This document shows, one piece after another, positions 12,320 through 25,366 of a stretch of 64,000 nt of DNA. The DNA lies in the NCBI GenBank assembly GCA_030248215.1, contig JASANG010000259.1, positions 272,928 to 336,927 on the forward strand, read 5' to 3'. The notes under the pieces were generated by a model. That model was not told the origin of the DNA. It searched no databases and saw only the letters and a list, made by a program, of their open reading frames with translations. The translations under genes were made by a program, and so were the position numbers. Origin of the DNA: Enoplolaimus lenunculus. Taxonomy: Eukaryota; Nematoda; Enoplea; Enoplida; Thoracostomopsidae. The stretch's first letter is position 1, and every line of letters starts with the position of its first letter.

Positions 12320-13889
12320 ATTCGCACAATATTTTTCAAGTTAGCAGCATTTACTGAAACAATAATTTTAAACCTATGTAAATGTCAGGGACGGTAATGA
12401 TTTTGGCATGTCAAAGCGTATGAGCCCTTCCAAGACAGGACATAGTGCTCTCGCTGCCTCTCGGTAAATATTTTTAGTGAAAAATTAATCATAAACGACC
12501 TTTCTTAGAAATTTTGAAATTTGGTTGATTTTTCAAAATTACTCAAATCTGTTAAACATGGCATTACAACATTTGAAAATTATTCAGCTGGGATCTTCTT
12601 TAATACATCAGACGTTTGGACCAACTTAACTTTCAACTCACACGCGTTGATTGTATTTGAAGACTTTCATTTGATGAAAATGTGTAGATTACAAGCGAAC
12701 TTGATACAGAATTGAACTTTAGTTGAAAGTTGTGGGTAGAGTTATCTAAGCAGTTGTTTTACACTAAATAAACCGAACGTATCGATTGCTAACATGTGCC
12801 CTAACGCACGCTTGGGATTTTTGAAGAATAGGACTTATTTTGTAGCTTAGGAATGGTCCATTGAGCAGATCCTGTTAAATATTTTCTATTTTCGATCTTA
12901 TTCTTCACTTGATGAAAAAGTAAAAGCCTCACTGAGCTTGATTTATATACTACAGTAATCCGGTTTGTGTGCTTGGTTCATTTCTGAAATTTGTAATATT
13001 GCCATCTTTCCTTTTTATTCCCCGTCAAAAATTTCTGAACCTGCGTCTGAGGTCTGTACATTTCTGGAAGATCAACACAAACTATAAAACAATGAACGTA
13101 TAATTTAACAAAACTTTAAATATCAGCTCAATCTGAGAATTTGGATTGTTTTGATCACAGCAGGTATTCCTGAATGAGTGACTGTGAACACGCAACAGAT
13201 TTAAGAGTTCATCACACGTGCTTGCTCATGGTTAGTAAGTTTTATGCCTAGTTTAAACCAGCATATTGAGACATGGATCGAAAGTCACTTATTCGACGCT
13301 TCTACTTTTATTTCGTATTAACTGCAATTTTTTTCCACTCTTTAAAGTCCGCTGAAATTTCATGCCAAAGTCTTGTTATTTTCTGAAAAGCCGAAATCTT
13401 TCGCATTCTGATAAGCAAGCAAATCCATTGCAGTCGTTACGTTGCGAATGCTTAAGAATGAGTCTAAATATAAACCGAAGCTTAAAGTCAAAGTTTCGCT
13501 AAAATGTTGAAAATTTCGATGAACAAAAATGTAAAACGAAAGCTGTGGATATTTCAGCGGTCATCTCATTGCAGCGGATGGTAACTCTACGTTCGGCCTT
13601 TATACCAATTATATTTGATTGCTATTTTAGTATAATAATTACTTTTGCCCGCCGCATTTAGCGTTTCAACTGCGCTGTTGTTCGAAATGAAAAGCTTAAA
13701 TTTCCGTTTATCACAGCATAATTGAAATAATTAATACGACTCTGATGGGCACAAAGCGGCGATAACGCATGTCAAGTTAATAATTTAACTCAATTTACAG
13801 TCTTGCTACGAATAACGTATGTTTCCGCATTTTCTATTGTACTCATTTTCTAACTGCGCTTACTATCACCATTATACCAGCGAGAACGC

Positions 13890-14037
13890 AGCCTTGGGGG
13901 GGCAGAAGACTCAACCCCGTTATAAAAATTTTACCGCCACCCAGAAAACTTTTATCGTGGCTTGTTAGTCTTGCGAGGATAATGTTTATCCCACGTGAAA
14001 CCATTTTAGACCCCCGCTTAGTCCATTGAGCTGGCTA
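13890..14037. mobile_element. Family C MITE, decayed
   Basis: Right end GAGCTGGCTACGAAT and internal C-rich/AAAATTTT words match the family defined at 29512. Bounds are approximate. Confidence 0.5.
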
Positions 14038-15215
14038 CGAATAGTATACCAGCAATTATTAAACTAAACTATTTATTTGTGTTGATTTCAATATTATTTA
14101 CTACTACATTCGGCCGGTGTTGTATGTTTTCCTCACTTAAAACAGGATGTTACAAATCAAAATTAATCAGCCTCGAAGGCCAATTTATTACTGTTATTAA
14201 ATGTACTGTATTTACTATTTTAGTATGTTTTCAAACACTTTTAACCACTTGTTTGGTTATGTCAAATTAATCACATTGTGCTAATATACCAAGGATAAAA
14301 TGTGTACTAAATGGATTGCAACTAATGTTCTAAGTTTATTCTTTGTCACCTAGGCTTTCACACACCATGAAGATGTATTAATTATCTGGTTAATAGAGGT
14401 CGAGTAGCATTCAATTAGGTTAGTTAAACTCAACCGCTCGAGTTAAATTTGAATTATTCGTCTTTTAAGCGTAAATGAATAGTATTTTTCGCGTGTTTTA
14501 AACATTAGTTTGCTCGTTTTAGTTGCAACAAATATCTTTTTGAAAAACGGTAAATATTTGGCAGGATGTAAACCCAATATTCGTTTCCGTTGATGGTAAA
14601 AATCGGTATTCGTTTCGGTTATAGAAATAACGCAAATTGCGTTATTTTGTATGCGATTAAAGCACAGTATAGTGCATAAAATGTGTTTGATTGACATCTT
14701 ACGAAATTGTCAGTCAGAATCCGAAAAATTTGTAAATAGCATGTAGTGAGACTGATATTTGAGCACGCGATTACAAGTGCCTACAACGGTCAGTTGCGAT
14801 CCATATCGTGGGCCCCTATCGTGCCATTTAGACTCATTTAGGATCAATTAGGTGGCGCTCAAGTATACATTGCTCAATTCCAACTCCCAAAGGTCTGTCT
14901 TGTTTCAAGGACATTAAAAGCGACAACACAGCAAAGGACAGGTGATAAACGTTCAAAATAACAATCGACTGGCTGTTTAGAATATAAAATTTAATTGACT
15001 AACCATAGTTAATAGACGCATATAATTTTCGACAATTTGTGCTACGTTTCGTTGGACTTGCCAAACCTAACGCTTTCGCTGGGTGTGTATAAATAAGTAT
15101 ATCAGCGAAATTTTTTTACTTTTCAATAATTCTACCGCAATACAGTAAGTTTACGGCACTGACGAACGTTGAATATTGAATTGTAACTACGAAATTAAGG
15201 AAAATTGGTTAATTT

Positions 15216-15391
15216 AGGGTAGCGCTATACTTGTTGTACGGCGCCGTTCCGATGCAAGTATGGCGCAGGCCGATACGGTATGGCACATGAGTAATTTGTG
15301 TATCATACCGCACCGTGACCCACAGTGACGGACGGCGCCGTACGGATGACGGACACCCCGACGGACGTCATCAAAAGCATAGCACCACGCT
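15216..15391. mobile_element. Family F GC-rich TIR element
   Basis: Ends GGGTAGCGCTATACTT and AAGCATAGCACCACGC form an imperfect TIR next to TA. The inside carries ACGGCGCCGT palindromes, unusually GC-rich for this locus. Related pieces at 23515-23716, 25140-25255, 26820-26900, 46620-46700 and 52970-53000. Confidence 0.6.
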
Positions 15392-15616
15392 AATTGAGAC
15401 TTGTTGTGAAGATTTAAAATCAAAGTTAATAATTTAATCGAAAATTTCGAATCTATGGACCGGATTCGTAGACAGCATGGAGCCGAGGCCTTAGCTTCCC
15501 TTGTAAAACTTTACCATGTCTTAGCATTGTATTCCATTCAGAAAATGGTGATTGTTATCAATAAAACCATCCGGTATTAGAGGCCGTATGAAAGGCTGGA
15601 AACTTTCAACAAATTT

Positions 15617-15775
15617 GATCCATGTAAAGATCAGGGACGGAACGTTTTTCGCAAAACTGCAATTGAGTAATCTAAAGCTTTAAACTATTTTTTGTTTAGG
15701 TTTGATTAGGCTTAGGTGTACGCTTAGAGTAATATGCTAATATACTACTGTTACGGCCGTGATCTATACATTGGT
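15617..15775. mobile_element. Family A MITE
   Basis: GATCCATGTAAAGATCAGGG at the left, TTAGGC-like core, and inverted right end near TACATTGG. Right arm partly decayed. Confidence 0.65.
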
Positions 15776-18366
15776 TTGAAAAATTTGTTAAAGCTTTGTT
15801 CTTTTCATATGTATCAGACACTTTAACGATATCTGCATCAGTAGGTCACTACCACGGAAAACCCAGTACGGATACTATTAGATACTTATGTCGATGTCCC
15901 TGGGATTTTTAACAACAACGACATTTGCTACAGGTTTGCTGTTTAATATTTTCGCATTTAAGGATTGCCAAGATGTCGCATTTTAGTATTATGTCCCGAT
16001 TTGCTTACAATTTCAACTTTATCATCGATCCAAATGTATTTGATTGGTTTCAAAAATTGATTATTAACAAAAAACGTAGCTATAGAACGGATCGTAAAAA
16101 ATTTAAAAATATACATTCGATTCAAGTTTGCCAGATAAAATTCAACCAACTATCATACGACAAATGTGTACCTGGAACATTTTTCAATTTATTCTACAAA
16201 TATAAATTTCAAAATAATGAATGCGACGCAAAATACATTTTATCTGATAAACAAAATCGTAGAATACAGAAGCGTTATTATTGATACGGTTTGCGCCGAT
16301 CACAAAATACATTTTTAAAATATTTAAATTATATTTTTTGCTATTCTCTCAATATACTCTAAAGTATCAGGTTGAGCCAGGATTTTTCAATACGGAACGC
16401 GATACTCTCAGTGCGAAGAATATTTTTGCGTTTATGGCATCCAGATGGTTTAACTGAAATCTATAGAACAGTAATTTTTACGTGTTTAGAAAGTTTGGAA
16501 AACATTTATATTTTTCCGTGATTTGTATGCGACCCTGATTTCTGTAATCGTTCTCTCGGCAAAATAGATTGTAAAATTCTATCAGAGACAAATAAAACAT
16601 TATACAATGCTTATATTATGATTATTAATGTTCTGTCTGTTAATAGTACGGTCCAGTGAGTGAATAATTCCGTTTTAAATTTTAATATTCTTAGTATTTT
16701 ATATGCTGAGAATGAATGAAATGAATATAGTAAAAACTTTTTTAATCTAAAATCAAGCGTTCTAAAACAACAATTGATTCTCGTTCAGCTACAACTTGGC
16801 GACGAATAGCCAGATGGATAACGGGAAGGCTGATCCCACTGGAAACGTCAATAACGAAACGGTAGAAATGTTTTGTCCAGTTGGTTCGTATTAGCAAATA
16901 TACATAAAGTGTAAGCCCTTCCTATGGCTTCGCTATCATGCTAAGCTGGCTACGGATCTGTAATTTGACGAAAGAATGCAGTAATAAATTGACTTTGAAC
17001 GTTGTTGTTGTTGTTAGACACATTGTTTTCAGTGAAAATGGGACGAATTTGACATTTGTATACATTTTTTATTATTAACTACATTGTATATGCATACTGT
17101 GTATTGTGATAACATTTTAAAGTGATAAGCATTTGGATAAAGTTAAAATTCGTTTGAAATCGATGTTGACTTCAACTTGAGCACTAAAATTAAACATATT
17201 CATTCAAACTACTCGCCATTAATAGCTCGAGACAAAGGTTTTGGAGCAAATTTAGACGAAGATGAAACTGAGATATTCCTGCCGCTAGAAATATACCTAC
17301 ATGTTTCAATTTATCTGTCGTGTTTTAGCAAAATTATGCTAAAATTAAAATATATATCAACCGTTTTTCAATATTATGGTCAAAAGTTGCATCAACTCGT
17401 ATGTTTTGCAGTAAAATAAGAAATGAAAATAAACAGCGCCATTGAAATTTGGAAATACCGCATTTAAGATGCATGAATTATATCGGAATAATACCTGGCT
17501 TCAACGATTTTTCTTTCAACATAAAATTTGCAAAAATTTTAAAAATTCCTATACCAAACAGCTCCAGCTTTAAAGCTTACTAATCGACAAATTTGGTTGA
17601 TGTACGTCTGCACTGAGCATTATTTTAATAATTTGACTTGGACAGGTCAATATTCTAAAATTCGTCAAAAATTGTGTTACATTACACATTTTCCAGCAAA
17701 CTATTAATCGCAATTTGTTGGTGTCTATTGTTATTTCCGGCAGCAAAAATAAGAATGCCAAAAAACTTACGTTAAAACGACCACTAGTGGATCCAGATGG
17801 AGGGCGGTGGGAGGGATGCGTACGCCACTGTCAGACATTTTTTGTGATACAATAGTAAGGTTAGAATTTTGCCCTAAAAATTTGTTGTGATAGAATGGTA
17901 TATAAGATCCCTACTTTACAAGTTTCCTCTCGTAAAATTTTTTGGTGATAAAATGTTAAGGTTTCTAACTAACAATGTTTGCGTTTCATAACATTTGCCA
18001 GACCGTCCGCCACCCGTTAAAATTTTTTAGATCCGCCTCTGGAAACTACGCAAATATCGTTCAGGGAATCAAAAACCTAAGATAGAAACACCTTAGGACC
18101 GTATTCATATGGTGATTGTGCAAATTAAAATTTTCTGCTAATTGTATTCAGTTATGCGTAAAATAATTGCTATTCAACTACTTAGACGTGAACAATATGA
18201 CTAAAATTAATGGTTCATTTTAACCTGGGTGCATTTTTAAAAGACAATAAATTTGAGTTTAGTAAAATTCGAATTCTGCGTTCGGCAGTCACCTGTTCCG
18301 CATAGTCGTTGTTTTAGATTTTCTAGCATTTTCAATAGTCTTTTGCAGGTCCGCAATTAACCATTG

Positions 18367-18837
18367 TTAATAGTGCAGGCAGGAAGATTTATAAAGCGAG
18401 TAGAAAAATATCTTTCTTCCACAGGCTATATCAAGAGTGGATAATCGCTGTTTAACAAGGGTGCGCAACTCGGCACATTCTGTGTGAAAAACAATGTACC
18501 CAGCACGAGTTATGTTTTCACCATACCCCCGTTTATTTAGAGTGGGGTACAACCGGTGCGAACCATGGAATTTTATGTATGCGGCATCAAACATACTCTC
18601 CTCATTGTTTAATTTAAGGCTATTGCATGTGACAGCGACCCCCCTCTAAACAAGGAGGTCGGCCAAAAACGCAACACTCGGTGATGCATTTGGTGCAAAT
18701 GCGGGACCCCAAGAGTTGCACACTCTTGTCATAATCCACTCTTGGTTAATGCCGCTGATAAAAGTTTTCAGAGTGCCGATTGAGATGTCCGTGCGAACAA
18801 CGGTGTTGCTCATCAGAGGCGGAATTGAAATTTTCAT
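18367..18837 (-). pseudogene. Broken coding-like fragment, unknown family
   Basis: Two adjacent minus-strand open stretches (18837-18646 and 18594-18367) have codon-like composition and balanced amino acids in otherwise AT-rich DNA. They encode segments such as MKISIPPLMSNTVVRTDISI and GYGENITRAGYIVFHTECAE. I do not recognise the family; there is no obvious splice site, and it looks like one interrupted ancestral protein of roughly 150 residues. It could be a decayed host gene or a piece of an integrated element. Confidence 0.4.
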
Positions 18838-19002
18838 AAAATTATTCAGTCTGCATAAAAGCGTTCTATTTGACGCTTTGGCATAAAACGGTTATTAACA
18901 ATTCTATTCAAGCTTAGGCTTACGTTTAGGCTTACACTTATTGCTGTCATCTATCTGAAACTTTGATTCTTTGTTGGTTAAATTTGACACAAACTGCAGT
19001 GT

Positions 19003-19014
19003 ATATAAACGCTT
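19003..19014 (+). promoter_or_regulatory. TATA-like box
   Basis: GTATATAAACGC lies about 70 bases upstream of the small ORF at 19079. Its placement suits a core promoter, but the region is AT-rich and chance is possible. Confidence 0.3.
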
Positions 19015-19078
19015 TATCTGTTGTTTTCAATAATAAGTTTATTACATTTTAGTTTCAAGTTTTTATTGAATCCAACTA

Positions 19079-19303
19079 ATGTCTTCACACTTGCGTACCT
19101 TGTTGCCGCGTGTCGGTTTAAGAGTACCAACCTACCTGTCGAAGGCGTACGCAAGGCAAGAGATACGAGAATATATCCTGTCCCAAAATTACCGGGGTGA
19201 CAAAAAAGCGCCTTCAAGTGGCGGTTGGGATTTTTCTGCTTCCAAGAAGTCCAAAAATTTCCTCGCTCAACACGCCGGCTCGCAAAAAAACTATTTCCAT
19301 TAG
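19079..19303 (+). CDS. Small hypothetical protein, 74 aa
   Basis: An ATG-to-TAG frame of 74 codons starting MSSHLRTLLPRVGLRVPTYL. The N-terminus is rich in Arg and Leu with no acidic residues, resembling a mitochondrial presequence; the C-terminal half is Lys/Ser/Gly rich. It is more GC-rich than its surroundings and has a TATA-like sequence upstream. I recognise no family, the Kozak context is weak, and no intron is evident. It could be a real single-exon microprotein or the remnant of a larger exon. Confidence 0.35.
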   Translation: MSSHLRTLLPRVGLRVPTYLSKAYARQEIREYILSQNYRGDKKAPSSGGWDFSASKKSKNFLAQHAGSQKNYFH

Positions 19304-19528
19304 GCTGTCCACTGTTGCACTATAATTTAGCGGTGTCTTTTACCGTTTGACTATTTAATACAAACAATGTACTGAGACATCTTGTCACCTTTTGACCTCC
19401 GACAACTATTGTGGCACCGTTGAGGCTCAAATCGATAAAACGAGCGGCTTCCAGTAAATTCTCACAAATCAAACTTACTATTTAAGTAATTATAGAGTTG
19501 TTGTTAATCTTTTAATTTTAACTAATCC

Positions 19529-19696
19529 TAGTGCCGGAGCAGACAGGGGTGGGAGCTCCCCCCAAATTCTAGGGTGGGGGGGCATCCAGACGCATTTTAA
19601 AACTTGAGCGGTTTTTGTTTCAACCGGTTAGGGTGGGGTCCCCTTTAGGGGTGGCCCCCCCAAATGGGGGTATGGGGGGTGGCTACTCCGGCCCTG
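19529..19696. mobile_element. hAT-like MITE, CCGGAG ends
   Basis: Ends TAGTGCCGGAGCAGAC and the inverted GGCTACTCCGGCCCTG, 168 bp, flanked by ACTAATCC and ACTAATGC (7 of 8). The interior is G/C-run rich. A fragment with the same left end occurs at about 53678-53760. Confidence 0.7.
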
Positions 19697-20124
19697 ACTA
19701 ATGCATTATTCACCGTTTGATGCATAAACAATTATAAATGTCGAACAAATTTTAGCCAAATTCCCATTGTATTCAGGTGTACAGTTGAACATTGTTGCAA
19801 CTTCAATAGCAGTTGAATAAATTTAGTATTTGTGACTCATTTTACGGTATAGAAAATGTTCGTTTCATTAATTTTTGTTATTTGTTTGACTACAGTTTTA
19901 GTAATTGCTAAAACTGCATTGCCGGTGAAGCTTACAAGCGAGGCTCTTATACCCTTATCTGGGGGTTGTCAAAATTTTTCTGAGGATGGCAGCGGTAGGG
20001 CAGCTAGGCTACCACCTGGCTACGGACCCAGTAATTGTTTCATAATAACCATTTAATAGCAACCGACATATTGGATTATGCGTAGAATAGTTTTTACACG
20101 TTCCGTACTCACTACATTGCTTAA

Positions 20125-22126
<2,002 letters not shown>

Positions 22127-22587
22127 CTGTCCAATAAAGAAATCGATAACCAAAACATATATGCAATCAAGAAAAGACTGTTGCGTATCGCGAAATGGTT
22201 CCTGCGCCAAAAACATGTCAACGACCGTAACATGAAAACAATTGCCAGTTTAGCAATGCTGTACTGCTGAATTTTTACTTCCTTGTTGTTATTCGTTGTG
22301 ATTATTCCAAAAATTATTGACGTCGACAATGAAGATGGTAACATCACCTATGAGTAAATAATCGAATAACACAACAGTTTTAAATTTGACGAAAGCTTTC
22401 ATTGGTTTAAATTTTTTTGAAATTTAAAACTATTTTGCTCGCTTGCAATCGGTGTGGTTCTTTCAAAATTTGAATGGCCACATTAACACAAAGTATCGGG
22501 AAAAGCCAAACTCAGTTTTAGTATTAAATCCGGTTGGGGGTATGGCTTGTGCAATCACTGAATCCGATAATCGTTAGATTATACTAT

Positions 22588-22802
22588 CAGCTCGTATTCT
22601 CAAATTTGTGTAACACATATTACCAATTGGTGATAAGTCTTTCAACTTTCGAACCAGCGAATTGTGAAGTTTGTAATTAAGCACATTTGTTGCGTTCGAT
22701 TTACACGATTTATGTACAAATTTTGAGATAAGCAATTGCAGCAGTTCGGTAGTTTGAAAACCTATTAATAACTGGTGATAGGTGCAATATGAATTTGAGA
22801 AT
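22588..22802. mobile_element. Family D MITE (TATTCTCAAAT / GGTGATA ends)
   Basis: Left end GTATTCTCAAATTTGTGTAA then ACCAATTGGTGATAAG; right end mirrors it as AACTGGTGATAGGTGC then ATTTGAGAATATG. Full sister copies at 28778 and 60044, a variant at 57247, and fragments near 11600 and 21780. Confidence 0.75.
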
Positions 22803-23514
22803 ATGAAACCTAGAGTGTACGGGGACGCAAAGTTTTTCTAATGAGGCTGAACCCCGTGGATCACTTTTTCAGCCAGGTTCTACTGCGGATACCTTTGGTA
22901 TTGTAATAAATATTGAATTCTTAGCTGAAGGTTTTTAAATTGACAATTAAAGTACTGCTAGAAATTTGAAATGTTTAGTGAAGAGCACAAGTTTACCCAA
23001 GAATAACATACTTAGTCTGGTCAATATTACTATGAGGGAAGTAACAGTATAAGCGTATTCCTATGCCTGACTGTAAGGATGAGCCAATTATGAAAGCTTA
23101 TTTCTTAAAGTAAAAAGTCATTTGGCGACTTACTTCCAGTTCCAGCTTTCAATTTCTGATTGCTACGCATCAGACAAAATTGTGAGTCTAAACTTATTAA
23201 TTAATGTATTCTATTTTAGCAGTTAATGGTTATTTGCAATATATTTCCAGTTCAAAGTGTAACTATTGTATATCTGAGCGCGTGGCTTACATTAATGCCT
23301 TGTTTTGGTTTTTACAATAAACTATTAAGTAAATAAGTTTCTAATTTAAACTGTAATAAACATGGCTCGATCCAATCCTGGCTACAAATTGTTCATCTTG
23401 AAATGAGTTTTGTCTGCCAAAATGATTAAGAACTTCAGCCAGGTAATTGATTCCACCAGCCTGGCTAAAATTTGATCGAATCATAAAACCATTTCATTTT
23501 GAATAGTGTTTCTT

Positions 23515-23716
23515 ATGTTAGGGTTGCGTTATTCTCGTCGTGTGGCGTTACGCGTCATGTCGGCAAGTGTTTTGTAACAAATGCACAGTGCCGCGAAGCG
23601 TCGGACGGCGCTGAACGTCGACGAGCGGCTCATCTAAAAATATGTTGCGATGCACTGTGAATCCGTTAAAACTTATCTGTAGACATGACTCGCTGCGGGA
23701 ATAGCGCATCCGGAAC
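23515..23716. mobile_element. Family F GC-rich TIR element
   Basis: TTATGTTAGGGTTGCGTTATTC at the left is mirrored by GAATAGCGCATCCGGAACATAA at the right. The interior has GTCGGACGGCGC-type words shared with 15216. Confidence 0.6.
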
Positions 23717-25025
23717 ATAAGCAACACCAAAATGAAATGTTTATATGCGTCGATCAAATTTTGGCAAAGATGATGGAATCATCAACAGCATAGTCTTAAG
23801 GGTCTTGCGTTAAATGTATATATGTACACCGAGACATTGTCATTGTCCCAAATGTTCTTCAACTAATAGCACAGGGATTCTTGTTTTTTCCAGGCGCAAA
23901 ATCTACAAGTCAGGAGAGCAGGCATTCACTTCTGAATGAAGGTGAAGTTTTTTGCTTGTTTGGTAGCAAAAATTAAAAGCATAAATTTTGGCTAAAAATG
24001 GAAATGTGAAAAACCCAAATGAATATGGAGGTTTCCTCTTGATCCAGTAAACAGGATGAAGTTTAGTTGGTGTGGCTAAAAGATTGGAATACACCGTATT
24101 TTAGGTATCGCGCAAATTCAATAGACTCCATTCAAACGGAATATTGCCCCTGAACCTCGCAGTTTTACGGGGACGCAAGCAGAATGAAGGTCTACCGCCC
24201 CATAAGCCGTTCGCGCTGAGCGGCTTTCATACGCGAGCTTAATAGTCTAAAAATACTGCGTTACTGAGAACGAATGTGATTGGTTTGTTTAGATTTCAAC
24301 AGTTGTTCTCAAAAACCAATGTAGAAATATTTTTCAACGTGGGGGTTTCCACTTTTTCATTTTCCACACAATTTTTTACTCTTCTGATTTTGTCTACCGA
24401 ACCGGAAAATCCAAAGTGTTTAAATTTTCAATTTTTCCCGTTTTTTGAAACAAAACCTACACTTTTGATTTTCTGTCACACTATAAAAATCGTACGCGTT
24501 TAAAGTTTTTAGGTTTTTTCCGGTTTTCAATGGCCTAAAATTTATTTTAAACCAATAAAAATCAAACCTTCAAACAGGAGTGACTGTGCGGCACTTCTGG
24601 GAACAGATTATAAGTTTCAATGTGCATTTAACTGTTTAACTTTTGACGCTAGCGTCAATATACCGCAATTCGATTTAGAACAGCAGTATGCTAGCAACAG
24701 TGCTTCAAACTTAGTTCTCAGAATTTAAATTCCCATAAAAACTATCGTTTAAAGCATGGGAATTTTGCTGCGTACGGTGAACGTATTTAATTTATCAAAG
24801 TTAAGCATATAGTGAAATTTGCTAAAATTTACACTTATCTGTTATGTGCGAAAGTGGGCTTAAATGCATTACAGTAAAATATTTTAAAGTCAATTAAATG
24901 GATTTCCAAAATCTATTATCAAAAACTAATGTTTTTCCTTTGAGATAGTTGAATGCCTAAATAGATGATAATCAATCAGAGCACATACAATATTTTGATG
25001 TGTTACGTTTCTGGAGTGTACGAGA

Positions 25026-25096
25026 CTGTACCCCCCCCCCCCCCCCAAAACTTTGAAAAACGCACCTCCCGGCTTGCCCGCCCCCCCCAACAGCGG
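25026..25096. repeat. Poly-C tract and GC-rich low-complexity DNA
   Basis: A run of about 17 C residues at 25030-25046 and a second C run at 25081-25088, in an otherwise AT-rich region. Length is likely unreliable in an assembly. Confidence 0.8.
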
Positions 25097-25366
25097 CGCC
25101 GCCCGTCGACGTGCTTCACCCGTACGGCGAAGTCCGTCACCGTCTGTCACCACACGTTATCGTACGTAAGTTGAATACGACAACCGCACGGTGACGGACG
25201 GCGCCGTACGGATGGCGGACAGCGCCGCTAAATAAGTATATATAGCGTAACCATAAGTCTTATTAGCTAAGTAATTTTCGACAATCATACGTTTATTGTT
25301 TGATTTGTTGTTTCGGCTAAAGTTTAGTGTAGATTATAGAAAAACTGTTAGCGAAATATCATTATA

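Larger units (their letters stand above)
5584..19000. other. Gene-poor intergenic tract
   Basis: I see no convincing exon here. Open frames are AT-rich and short. The tract holds several MITEs (6011, 6672, 9124, 9595, 11781, 12138, 13890, 15216, 15617), a degenerate minisatellite (7507-7690), (TTG)n at 8168-8192 and (ATT)n at 8486-8511, plus decayed TTAGGC-core fragments near 7830-7920, 8830-8890, 11335-11450 and 18900-18950. A broken coding fragment at 18367-18837 is listed separately. Confidence 0.6.
22127..25366. other. Intergenic tract between BarH-like and methyltransferase-like genes
   Basis: No exon seen. Contains a family D MITE (22588-22802), a decayed family B piece (~23018-23095), a family F element (23515-23716) and a poly-C/GC-rich stretch (25026-25230). 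Confidence 0.55.

Noticed and set aside
15925-16284. 119-codon plus-strand frame
   Set aside because: Lys/Asn/Phe/Ile-rich as expected from AT-rich DNA; no motif and no splice or promoter support.
16785-16880. GC-rich island open in several frames
   Set aside because: No acceptor near the best minus-strand frame and no recognisable peptide; the right flank joins a decayed family C repeat.
19856-20056. Secreted-looking 66-codon frame upstream of BarH
   Set aside because: The C-terminal half is a transposon end (GGCTACGGACCC) and the hydrophobic start is AT-rich; not linked in phase to BarH.
25238-25246. TATATATAG as a defined promoter of the methyltransferase-like gene
   Set aside because: It overlaps the end of a family F repeat and AT-rich DNA makes such matches common; mentioned only as a possibility.
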